This document shows, in pieces, positions 33,741-41,483 of a stretch of 64,000 nt of DNA. A program made the translations under genes and the position numbers. The stretch covers positions 1 through 64,000 of the forward strand of contig NZ_QUZH01000022.1 in NCBI RefSeq assembly GCF_009761675.1, written 5' to 3'. How positions within the stretch are numbered: position 1 is the stretch's first letter; each line of letters opens with the position of its first letter. The stretch comes from Bhargavaea sp. CC-171006 (GTDB taxonomy: Bacteria; Bacillota; Bacilli; Bacillales_A; Planococcaceae). Below the pieces are notes generated by a model. That model was not told the origin of the DNA. It was given only the letters and a program-made list of their open reading frames with translations, and ran no database searches.

Positions 33741-36464
33741 ATGAGTGACCAGATTCAATCCCGCTCCCAAAGGCGGCAGCAGCAGGAGCAGGCCCGCAAG
33801 ACGGACCGCAAAAGCTCCAAAAAGCCCGGGGGCAAGAAACAGCCGACCTGGAAAAAGATCCTGAAAATCGCTGTCCTCGTGGCGGTGATCGGCTTTGTAT
33901 TCGGCGCCGGTCTGTTTACCTATTACGCGGCGACTGCGCCTGAACTTGACGAGGAGTCGCTGAAGGATCCCCTGGCCTCTGAGCTGTATGTGGAAGGCTC
34001 GGAAGAACCGCTTATTACCCTGGGGCCCGAAAACCGGGAATTTGTGGAATATGAACAGATTCCGAAACTAATGGAAGACGCCATCCTTGCAACCGAGGAC
34101 GTGCGTTTCTACAAGCACCACGGCATGGACCTGTGGCGCCTCGGCGGGGCGGTGCTTGCCAACTTCCGGGACGGCTTTGGTGCACAGGGTGCCAGCACAC
34201 TCACCCAGCAGGTAGTGAAAAATTCGTTTCTCCAAAACGAGAAAACGCTGAAGCGGAAAGCACAGGAAGCATGGCTTGCATTCCAGCTTGAACGGAAATA
34301 CGAAAAAGAAGAAATCTTCGAGATGTACTTCAACAAAGTGCTGATGACCGATAATATCTTCGGCTTCGGTACAGCAGCCGATCAATTCTACGGCAAAGAA
34401 CCGGAAGAGCTGAAGCTGCATGAGGCCGCCCTTCTTGCCGGGATGCCGCAAAGTCCAAACCGCTACAACCCTTACCGACATCCGGAGCGTGCTGAAAAGC
34501 GACGGAACATTGTTCTCGGCCTGATGGTCCAGCACGGCAAGATCTCCCAGGAAGAAGCGGATGCGGCAAAAGCGGTGCCTGTCACGGAAGGACTGGTTCC
34601 CCCTGAGAAACAGAAACATCACGGCAGCAACAAATATGCAGCATTCGTAGATATGGTCAGAGAAGAGTTGGAAGAACATGATCTCTCCATCGCGGACGGC
34701 CTGAAGATTTATACCACTCTGGATCCGGCCGCCCAGGAAAAGGTCGAAGCCACAATCACCAACGATAATATCCCTGGCGAAGCATCTGCAAGCGCGGCAG
34801 TGATCGATACGCAATCAGGGGCCGTCAAGGCGGTTGCAGGGCGCCCTGATTATAAGACCGGGGACAAAAACCTTGCACTGGTCAGCAGCCGATCCGTCGG
34901 GTCGGCAATCAAGCCGATCCTGGACTATGGTCCGGCCATCGAACACCTTGACTGGTCAACCGGACACACGGTCAATGACGAACGCAGGACTTACAAAGGC
35001 AGTGACCAGATCATCAGAAACGCTGACGGACAATACCGCGGCAAGATGACGATGAGAAAAGCGCTGTATATGTCCCAGAACGTACCGGCTGTCGCGACAT
35101 TCGAAGAAGTCGGAGCTTCAAAAGCGTCTGAGTTCGCAAAAAAAGTCGGCATCAATGTAGATAACCCAAATTCATCTTCTGCTCTTGGCGGCGGCGTGGG
35201 AGCATCTCCGCTTCAGATGGCGGGTGCCTATGCGGCATTCGGCAACGGCGGGATGTATACCGAGCCTTACACCATTAACAAAGTCGTCCTGCGCGACGGA
35301 AAAACGGAGCGCGATCTCCGTCCGAAACCGGTAAGTGCCATGAAGGATTCCACTGCATATATGATTACGGACATCCTGAGAGACGTGGTTAAAAACCCTC
35401 AGGGAACAGCATACAAAAATGTAAATTCGCATGGCCTTGATGTTGCGGGCAAGACCGGAACAACCAACTATGACGCAAAAACATTCACCGAACGATTCAG
35501 CGGTGAAGAAATGGCCGTCCCGGACAGCTGGTTTGTCGGTTATACTCCGGAATACTCCATTGCAGTCTGGACCGGCCATGAGGACTACTACAAACCGCTC
35601 ACCAAATGGGAAGAGCGCTGGTTCCCTCAAAAAGCATTTTCTGAAATCCTCGGGGATCTCGCTCAGCGCGGTGATAACTCGTCGTTCCAGAAGCCGAAAT
35701 CCGTCGTGGAAGCGACCATCGAGATCGGAACGGATCCTCTTCGGCTCGCGAGCGACTGGACACCATCGGACAAAAAGAGCACGGAACTCTTCGTACGCGG
35801 CACGGTGCCTGAACGTGTGTCCAAGACATATGAACCTGAAGAAGAGGAAAAAGAAGCGCTGCCGGCACCGACCGGGCTCAGCGCGGACTATGACGAAGCA
35901 CAAAATCTTGTCCGGCTCAGTTGGGAACATGAAGGCGGAGAAGATGTGCAGTTCGCTGTCTCCTATAGCGTCGATGGCGGCGGCGCACAGAACCTGACGA
36001 CCACCACAGAGAAGACCGCAGCGGCGACCGGCGTTGAACCGGGCAAGACGTACACCTTCTCGGTAGTTGCCAAGTCGGGTGATGCTTCCAGTGCCCCTGC
36101 CTCTGTCTCCATCCAGATCGGAGGCGCCCCTGAGGAAGAGCAGCCGGCAGAACCTGACGAAAACGAGCAGGAACCGGATGAGAACGAGCAAGCTCCGGAC
36201 GAAAACGAACAAGAGCCGGATGAAAATGAGCAGGGTGACGGCGGCAATGCCGGTAACCCTGGCAACCAGAATCCCGGCCAGGGTCAGGGTAACGGTTCCG
36301 GCAACCAAGGCAACCCGGACGACGGTCAGGGTGGTCAGGACAACCAAGGCGGAGGCCAGCAGCCTAGCCCAGGCGGCCCGGGAGGACAGACCAATCCTGG
36401 TAACGGCAATGACAACGGGACCGGTGACCAAGGCGGAACCGGCGAAGAAGACCAGAACCCTTGA
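33741..36464 (+). CDS. ponA: Class A penicillin-binding protein 1A/1B
   Basis: 907 residues (B. subtilis PBP1 914). A basic, glutamine-rich cytoplasmic tail (1-38) precedes one membrane helix (about 41-63). The glycosyltransferase domain has catalytic Glu119 in ATEDVRFY and GASTLTQQ. The transpeptidase domain has Ser388-x-x-Lys391 (SAIK), SQN at 446-448 and KTG at 572-574. A fibronectin-III-like domain (about 710-790) follows, then four PDENEQ repeats and a Gly/Asn/Gln-rich tail. It polymerises and cross-links peptidoglycan; GpsB (28.6 kb) is its usual partner. The acidic repeat tail is longer and more regular than I recall for B. subtilis. Confidence 0.95.
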   Translation: MSDQIQSRSQRRQQQEQARKTDRKSSKKPGGKKQPTWKKILKIAVLVAVIGFVFGAGLFTYYAATAPELDEESLKDPLASELYVEGSEEPLITLGPENREFVEYEQIPKLMEDAILATEDVRFYKHHGMDLWRLGGAVLANFRDGFGAQGASTLTQQVVKNSFLQNEKTLKRKAQEAWLAFQLERKYEKEEIFEMYFNKVLMTDNIFGFGTAADQFYGKEPEELKLHEAALLAGMPQSPNRYNPYRHPERAEKRRNIVLGLMVQHGKISQEEADAAKAVPVTEGLVPPEKQKHHGSNKYAAFVDMVREELEEHDLSIADGLKIYTTLDPAAQEKVEATITNDNIPGEASASAAVIDTQSGAVKAVAGRPDYKTGDKNLALVSSRSVGSAIKPILDYGPAIEHLDWSTGHTVNDERRTYKGSDQIIRNADGQYRGKMTMRKALYMSQNVPAVATFEEVGASKASEFAKKVGINVDNPNSSSALGGGVGASPLQMAGAYAAFGNGGMYTEPYTINKVVLRDGKTERDLRPKPVSAMKDSTAYMITDILRDVVKNPQGTAYKNVNSHGLDVAGKTGTTNYDAKTFTERFSGEEMAVPDSWFVGYTPEYSIAVWTGHEDYYKPLTKWEERWFPQKAFSEILGDLAQRGDNSSFQKPKSVVEATIEIGTDPLRLASDWTPSDKKSTELFVRGTVPERVSKTYEPEEEEKEALPAPTGLSADYDEAQNLVRLSWEHEGGEDVQFAVSYSVDGGGAQNLTTTTEKTAAATGVEPGKTYTFSVVAKSGDASSAPASVSIQIGGAPEEEQPAEPDENEQEPDENEQAPDENEQEPDENEQGDGGNAGNPGNQNPGQGQGNGSGNQGNPDDGQGGQDNQGGGQQPSPGGPGGQTNPGNGNDNGTGDQGGTGEEDQNP

Positions 36465-36470
36465 TGAACA

Positions 36471-36504
36471 GACGGTCATGCGTGAAATCGCATGGCCGTT
36501 TTTT
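36471..36504 (+). terminator. Terminator of recU-ponA
   Basis: ACGGTCATGCG pairs with CGCATGGCCGT, then TTTTT. Confidence 0.85.
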
Positions 36505-36524
36505 CATGCGTCAACACGGTTGCG

Positions 36525-36720
36525 CTAGTTTTTCATAGAGGAACTTCTTGGGTTCGTAAGCGAACTCAGGACGGCCTCCCTCTTCGTACGTAAACTTCTT
36601 AGATTCGTGCGGGAACCCGGAACACGCTCCTTTTTGTACACGAACTTCTCGGGTTCGTACACAAACCCGAAGCGCACGCCATTTTTGGTAAGCGGACTTG
36701 GGAAATGCCCAGCTTTCCAC
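36525..36720. repeat. Degenerate tandem array, about 50-bp units
   Basis: Nearly three copies of a 50-51-bp unit that begins AACTTCT and contains TTCGTA, for example AACTTCTTGGGTTCGTAAGC, AACTTCTTAGATTCGTGCGG, AACTTCTCGGGTTCGTACAC. Each unit splits into about 21 + 29 bases, and one stretch (GCGAACTCAGGAC) resembles the core of the 21-bp array at 21.0 kb. The array fills the space between the convergent genes ponA and nth. No function is known to me. Confidence 0.7.
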
Positions 36721-36757
36721 GGAAAAACTCTTGCTGAACTCTTGCAATCAAGCAAAT

Positions 36758-36801
36758 GAAAAAACCGGAATTGCCTTTTCATTGGCCATTCCGGTTTTCT
36801 G
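36758..36801. terminator. Terminator of nth, probably bidirectional
   Basis: AAACCGGAAT and ATTCCGGTTT flank a loop that itself can pair, with A- and T-runs on both sides. Confidence 0.8.
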
Positions 36802-36804
36802 TGT

Positions 36805-37473
36805 TTATTCCGCTTCTTCATCTTTGTTGTTCAGTTTCATACGCTTACGCCCTTCGCGGCACATGTTGAGGATTGGGCAGATGCCGCATTCGGGACCTTT
36901 CGCTTTGCAGAAATATCGTCCGAAGAAGATCAGCTGGTGGTGGGTCTGCGACCATTCGTCTTCCGGTGTCCAGCGCATCAGTTTCTGCTCAACCTCAAGC
37001 GGGCTGTCTTTCCAGCGGTTGAGGCCAAGTCGCTTGGAAACCCTCTCCACATGGGTGTCGACTGCAAATGCCGGCACGCCGTATGCAACGGAGACGACCA
37101 CATTTGCCGTCTTCCGGCCGACACCGGGCAGTGTCGTGAGGGTGTCCCGGTCGTCGGGGACGATTCCGCCATGTTTCTCCAGCAGGATCTCGCTCATCGC
37201 CCTGATGTTTTTCGCTTTGTTCCGGAACAGGCCGATCGAACGGATGTCATCCTGTAGTTCCTCAAGAGGTACCGCCAGGTAATCTTCCGGCCGCTTATAC
37301 TTTTGGAACAGATCCTTTGTCACCCTGTTGACCAGTGCGTCAGTGCACTGGGCTGACAGCATTGTCGCAACCAGCAGCTCGAACGGATTGTCATGGACGA
37401 GTTCACAGTGCGCGTCCGGATACATGTCGGCAATTTCTTCTCGGCATACATTCCATTGGGCTTTCGTCAGCAT
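36805..37473 (-). CDS. nth: Endonuclease III
   Basis: 222 residues. The helix-hairpin-helix LPGVGRKTANVV holds the catalytic Lys, followed by the catalytic Asp in AVDTHVERV. The iron-sulfur site is a C-x6-C-x2-C-x5-C cluster near the end (about residues 188-204). It removes oxidised pyrimidines and cuts abasic sites. It follows dnaD, as in B. subtilis, but a strong hairpin (37492-37524) separates the two, so its expression may be partly independent. Confidence 0.95.
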   Translation of the reverse strand: MLTKAQWNVCREEIADMYPDAHCELVHDNPFELLVATMLSAQCTDALVNRVTKDLFQKYKRPEDYLAVPLEELQDDIRSIGLFRNKAKNIRAMSEILLEKHGGIVPDDRDTLTTLPGVGRKTANVVVSVAYGVPAFAVDTHVERVSKRLGLNRWKDSPLEVEQKLMRWTPEDEWSQTHHQLIFFGRYFCKAKGPECGICPILNMCREGRKRMKLNNKDEEAE

Positions 37474-37491
37474 GTCCTGGTCCTTTCTGAA

Positions 37492-37524
37492 ACGGCCGGC
37501 TCCCGCTTGATGGGAGCCGGCCGG
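37492..37524 (-). terminator. Strong hairpin between dnaD and nth
   Basis: Minus-strand GGCCGGCTCCC pairs perfectly with GGGAGCCGGCC around ATCAAGC, but only GTTTC follows, so termination may be partial. It ends just before the nth ribosome binding site. Confidence 0.6.
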
Positions 37525-37543
37525 CCAATTAGTGGTCTATCGG

Positions 37544-38254
37544 TCAGTCCCGTTCTTCCAGCCAGTTGTAGAACGGGACTTTCCGTTTGGATTCGTTGCC
37601 GGATGCGTGCCGGGAAGGCTGGGCATGGCCGCGGAAATTCCGTGCTTCCCCTTCCGCCTCCTGGACGGTCCGGATGTTTTTCTTTTTCCACTCAAACAGA
37701 ATCCGGTCGATGTAGCGGAGGCTCACTTTCCGCGCAATCACTGCTTCGCGGAGAGCCGCCTTGATCAGATCGGCGGAATGGCCGTCCTGGTCAAACCACA
37801 TCGAGATCGTCTCGCACTCCATCGGGGAGAGAAGCCGGCCGAACTCCTGCTCGAACATGGCGAAAATCTCGCCCTCTTCCGCCTGCCGGTTTTCTTCCTC
37901 CTTGCCGGAGCATCCGAGTACCTGTGCATCGACCAGACGCGTCCAGAGCGGCTGAAGGCTGTAGTTTTCATTCAGCACGCCATTTTCGTCCATCGTCCGT
38001 TCAATCGTCAGGAACCCTGACTGCATCAGGCGCTGGAGGCCGTTGCCGATTTCTTCATCGGACAGCGACATCCTGGCTGACAGGTCCGACGGTCCGGGAA
38101 GGCCCTGACCATTTTCGGCAAACGACATCAGCTGCAGGACAAGAAGGGCATCGAGGTCGCGAATGCCGAGCTGCTTATAAGAGCTAAAAAAGAGCTGGGA
38201 AATGGAGACATTCCCCTGCTCAATCCAGATGCGGAGCCGATCCTGACTAGTCAC
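37544..38254 (-). CDS. dnaD: DNA replication initiation protein DnaD
   Basis: 236 residues. The N-terminal winged-helix oligomerisation domain (about 1-100, ending YSLQPLW) is followed by the DnaD/DnaB2 helical domain (about 125-200, FEQEFGRLLSPME with later YIDRILFEWKKKNIRT). It loads the helicase with DnaB and DnaI and remodels DnaA at oriC. I prefer the GTG at 38254 because AAGGAGG lies 8 bases upstream; an in-frame ATG at 38281 overlaps the asnS stop but lacks a ribosome binding site. Confidence 0.93.
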   Translation of the reverse strand: MTSQDRLRIWIEQGNVSISQLFFSSYKQLGIRDLDALLVLQLMSFAENGQGLPGPSDLSARMSLSDEEIGNGLQRLMQSGFLTIERTMDENGVLNENYSLQPLWTRLVDAQVLGCSGKEEENRQAEEGEIFAMFEQEFGRLLSPMECETISMWFDQDGHSADLIKAALREAVIARKVSLRYIDRILFEWKKKNIRTVQEAEGEARNFRGHAQPSRHASGNESKRKVPFYNWLEERD

Positions 38255-38277
38255 CGAATCAACCTCCTTCATCTTCA

Positions 38278-39573
38278 TCATGGGTAGAGCCTGTTCAGCA
38301 GACGCGGGAACGGAATCGCTTCACGGACGTGTTCGGCTCCGGAGATCCAGGCAACTGTCCGCTCAAGGCCGAGACCGAAACCGGAATGGGGCACGGAGCC
38401 CTGTTTGCGGAGCTCGAGGTACCATGCGTAGGCCTCTGGGTCCAGCTGATGCTCTTCGATCCGCTGCTTCAGGAGGTCATAATCATGGATCCGCTCGGAA
38501 CCGCCGATGATCTCACCGTAGCCTTCCGGTGCGATCAGATCCGCACAGAGCACGACATCGTCGCGGTCCGGATGCGGCTGCATGTAGAACGGCTTGATCG
38601 CCGTCGGGTAGTTCACAATGAATACCGGCTTGTCATGGTGTTCAGCGATCGCTGTCTCGTGCGGTGCGCCGAAGTCGTCGCCCCACTGGATGTCGTCGAA
38701 GCCCTTTTCGTGGAGGAATTCGATCGCTTCGTCGTATGTGATGCGCGGGAACGGGGCCTGAATCTTTTCAAGTTTGGACGTATCGCGACCGAGTACGCCG
38801 AGTTCCAGCTGGCAGTTTTTCAGCACAGACCGGACCAGGTGAGAGACATATTGCTCCTGAACCTCAAGGCTTTCGTCGTGTTCGGTGAACGCCATTTCCG
38901 GCTCCATCATCCAGAACTCGATCAGGTGGCGTCGGGTCTTGGACTTTTCCGCCCGGAATGTCGGCCCGAACGAGAATACCTTGCCAAGTGCCATCGCGGC
39001 TGCTTCCAAATGGAGCTGGCCGGATTGGGACAGGAATGCATCCTCATCAAAGTACTTGGTGTGGAACAGTTCCGACGTGCCTTCCGGTGCTGAACCGGTC
39101 AGGATCGGAGGGTCGATCTTCACGAAACCGCGGTCATTGAAGAATTCATAAGTCGCGCGGATGATTTCGTTCCGGATCTTCATGATGGCATGCTGCTTCT
39201 TGGAACGGAGCCAGAAGTGGCGGTTGTCCATCAGGAATTCGGTGCCGTGCTCTTTCGGTGTGATCGGGTAGTCCTCAGCCTCTCCGATCACTTCGATGCC
39301 GGAAACCTGAAGCTCGCATCCGAAAGCGGACCGCCCGTCCTCGATGACGGTACCGGTCACGTACATCGACGTTTCCTGGTTGATCGATTTTGCCGCAGCG
39401 AACACGTCTTCCGGAACATCTGCCTTGACGACGACCCCCTGCACAAAGCCGGAACCGTCGCGGAGCTGAAGGAAGGCAATCTTCCCGCTTGAGCGCTTGT
39501 TCGCGAGCCAGCAGCCGATGCGGACTGTTTCTCCGACATGCTGCGGCATTTCTTTAATCATGATTTTATCCAT
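38278..39573 (-). CDS. asnS: Asparaginyl-tRNA synthetase
   Basis: 431 residues (B. subtilis 430). An N-terminal OB-fold anticodon-binding domain (about 15-100) and a class II catalytic core with motif 2 ([16 protein letters not shown]) and motif 3 ([12 protein letters not shown]). It charges tRNA-Asn directly. GGAGG stands 8 bases before the ATG. Between aspB and dnaD, as in B. subtilis. No T-box is visible in the 23-bp gap to aspB. Confidence 0.96.
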   Translation of the reverse strand: MDKIMIKEMPQHVGETVRIGCWLANKRSSGKIAFLQLRDGSGFVQGVVVKADVPEDVFAAAKSINQETSMYVTGTVIEDGRSAFGCELQVSGIEVIGEAEDYPITPKEHGTEFLMDNRHFWLRSKKQHAIMKIRNEIIRATYEFFNDRGFVKIDPPILTGSAPEGTSELFHTKYFDEDAFLSQSGQLHLEAAAMALGKVFSFGPTFRAEKSKTRRHLIEFWMMEPEMAFTEHDESLEVQEQYVSHLVRSVLKNCQLELGVLGRDTSKLEKIQAPFPRITYDEAIEFLHEKGFDDIQWGDDFGAPHETAIAEHHDKPVFIVNYPTAIKPFYMQPHPDRDDVVLCADLIAPEGYGEIIGGSERIHDYDLLKQRIEEHQLDPEAYAWYLELRKQGSVPHSGFGLGLERTVAWISGAEHVREAIPFPRLLNRLYP

Positions 39574-39596
39574 AAAGTAAACCTCCGATTATCGTT

Positions 39597-40790
39597 TCAG
39601 TCTTGCCAGCGGGCCTCCACAAATTCACGGATCCGCCGGACGGCTTCCTTGAACTGCGAGAGTTCGGTCGCATAGCTGAGCCGGATCGTATCCGGTGCCC
39701 CGAAGCCGCTTCCCGGAATCACTGCGACCTTTGCTTCTTCCAGGAGCGCACGCGCAAAGGCATCGGTGTCTGTGAAGCCGGTGTTCCGGACTGCCTCCGA
39801 CACGTCAGGAAGCAGGTAGAAGGCGCCCTGCGGCTTCAGGACCTTGAAGCCCGGAATATCTGAAAGGATCGGATAAACGGCATCCAGGCGCTTTCCAAAG
39901 TCCTTTCTCATCGTCTCGACCGCATCCCACGAACCTTCATATGCCTCAATCGCCGCATATTGCGAAGTTGTGACCGGGTTGGACGTGGAATGGCTCGCAA
40001 GGTCAGTCATCGCCTTGATGACCGCCTCGTCGCCGCATGCGTAGCCGATTCTCCAGCCTGTCATCGAGTGGGACTTCGAGACGCCGTTAATCACAATCGT
40101 GCGGTCTTTCGCATCATCTGAAAGCGTCGCAATGGATACATGCTTGGCATCACCGTAGATCAGTTTTTCGTAGATCTCATCGGAGATGATCCAGATGTCC
40201 GCTTCCCTGCAGACTTCCAGGATGGCACGCATCTCGTCTTCGGTATAGATCATCCCCGACGGGTTGCTCGGTGAGTTCAGGATAAACGCTTTTGTCTTTT
40301 CCGATACTGCTTCTTTCAATTGTTCGGCCGTGATCTTGAATCCGGAATCCACCGATCCTTCTATGTGTACAGGAACGCCGCCGGCAAGTTTCACCTGTTC
40401 GGGATAGCTGACCCAGTACGGGATCGGGATGATGACTTCGTCGCCCGGGTCCAGGATGACCTGGAAGAGCGTATACAGAACGTGCTTCGCCCCGATGCCG
40501 ACGAGTACCTCGGATGGCTTGTATGTAAGTCCGTGGTCCCTTGCCATCTTGCGGATGATGGCATCTTTAAGCTCCGGAAGACCGCCTGCCGGCGTATATT
40601 TTGTCTTGCCTTCCTTCATCGATGCATAGGCGGCTTCAATGATATGGTCCGGCGTATTATAATCCGGCTCCCCGGCACCGAGTCCGATGACGTCGATGCC
40701 CTCTTTTTTCATCTGCTTCGCCTTTGCTGTGATCGCAAGCGTCGAAGATGGTGTAAGCGTTTCTGTCCGTTTTGCCAGTCTGCGGTCCAT
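39597..40790 (-). CDS. aspB: Aspartate aminotransferase
   Basis: 397 residues of the fold-type I PLP family. The Schiff-base Lys lies in NGVSKSHSMTGWRIG (about residue 240), with the SNPSGM substrate motif and a phosphate-binding region. It interconverts aspartate and oxaloacetate with glutamate. Since asnS follows 23 bp later, the pair supplies aspartate-family amino acids and their charging. AGGAAGGGG precedes the ATG. Confidence 0.94.
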   Translation of the reverse strand: MDRRLAKRTETLTPSSTLAITAKAKQMKKEGIDVIGLGAGEPDYNTPDHIIEAAYASMKEGKTKYTPAGGLPELKDAIIRKMARDHGLTYKPSEVLVGIGAKHVLYTLFQVILDPGDEVIIPIPYWVSYPEQVKLAGGVPVHIEGSVDSGFKITAEQLKEAVSEKTKAFILNSPSNPSGMIYTEDEMRAILEVCREADIWIISDEIYEKLIYGDAKHVSIATLSDDAKDRTIVINGVSKSHSMTGWRIGYACGDEAVIKAMTDLASHSTSNPVTTSQYAAIEAYEGSWDAVETMRKDFGKRLDAVYPILSDIPGFKVLKPQGAFYLLPDVSEAVRNTGFTDTDAFARALLEEAKVAVIPGSGFGAPDTIRLSYATELSQFKEAVRRIREFVEARWQD

Positions 40791-40805
40791 GCCGGGAACC
40801 CCTTC

Positions 40806-41285
40806 CTATAAGTTCAATATTTTCGTCCGTGTTTTGCCGTCCCCAAAATTCAAAAGAACATAGTTCAGCTTATCATCAGGCCCGGTAAAGGCCACTTCCC
40901 AGTAAGGTCCGGATTTGTCTGTTCCAAGGTGGACATGGATCACATCCGAAACGTTCATCTCCTCACGGACTGCCGAAAGCGCTTCTTTCGGACTGATGCC
41001 TTCTGAAAGGAGGACGCCCTGGATTTCACCTTTTTTGCCGTCCGGAACAAATACCGCCTTTGATCGGCCCTCTTTGTCCTTGCCCAGCACCGTAATAGAC
41101 GGTCGGGTCCCGTTCACAGGGTAGGATCTGGTGATTTCGGTAAGTTGACCTTCCGCGATTGCACGCGTCTCAGCCTTTTCTTCCGCTTTCCCGATCGGCT
41201 TCTGGGCCTGATAAAAAACGATAACCCCGATCAGCGTAAATAGGGCGAGCGTGAAGATGGCAGTGAATCTGATCCAGTTTTTCAT
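40806..41285 (-). CDS. ypmB: YpmB-like membrane-anchored protein (DUF5590)
   Basis: 159 residues from the ATG at 41285 (B. subtilis YpmB about 161). A single N-terminal helix (about 7-27) is followed by two PepSY-like alpha-beta units, the second with GISPKEALSAVREEM and YWEVAF. It is probably an extracytoplasmic membrane-anchored protein. Function is unknown. The adjacent ypmA-aspB order is conserved in Bacillales. The longer frame to 41348 would put basic residues before the helix and is less likely. Confidence 0.8.
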   Translation of the reverse strand: MKNWIRFTAIFTLALFTLIGVIVFYQAQKPIGKAEEKAETRAIAEGQLTEITRSYPVNGTRPSITVLGKDKEGRSKAVFVPDGKKGEIQGVLLSEGISPKEALSAVREEMNVSDVIHVHLGTDKSGPYWEVAFTGPDDKLNYVLLNFGDGKTRTKILNL

Positions 41286-41292
41286 GACACGG

Positions 41293-41463
41293 TCACGTCC
41301 TGTAGATTGTGAAAACAGCCGTCTCATGATCATCCGGGTCGAGGGCAAGCCCGAACATCAGGTCGTCTTCCTTCAATGTCCGGTTAAGCGCGTCGACAAT
41401 TTTATATAGATCCGGCTGATACTTTACTTTGATGGTGTTCACAATTTCAATTCTGCTTTCCAT
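41293..41463 (-). CDS. ypmA: YpmA-like small protein (DUF4264)
   Basis: 56 residues from the ATG at 41463. The sequence closely follows what I recall of B. subtilis YpmA: IEIVNTIKVKYQPDLYKIVD, LNRTLK, LMFGLALD, AVFTIYRT. No function is known. A longer start at 41487 overlaps the dinG stop by 4 bases, but family length favours the internal ATG. Confidence 0.8.
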   Translation of the reverse strand: MESRIEIVNTIKVKYQPDLYKIVDALNRTLKEDDLMFGLALDPDDHETAVFTIYRT

Positions 41464-41483
41464 ATTAGACCTGCCTTCTGTCT

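Noticed and set aside
35172-36479. 435-codon minus-strand open frame
   Set aside because: It is antisense to ponA, including the repeat tail, and has no recognisable domain.
36511-36747. 78-codon minus-strand frame
   Set aside because: It lies in the 50-bp repeat array and runs past the ponA terminator; no start signal.
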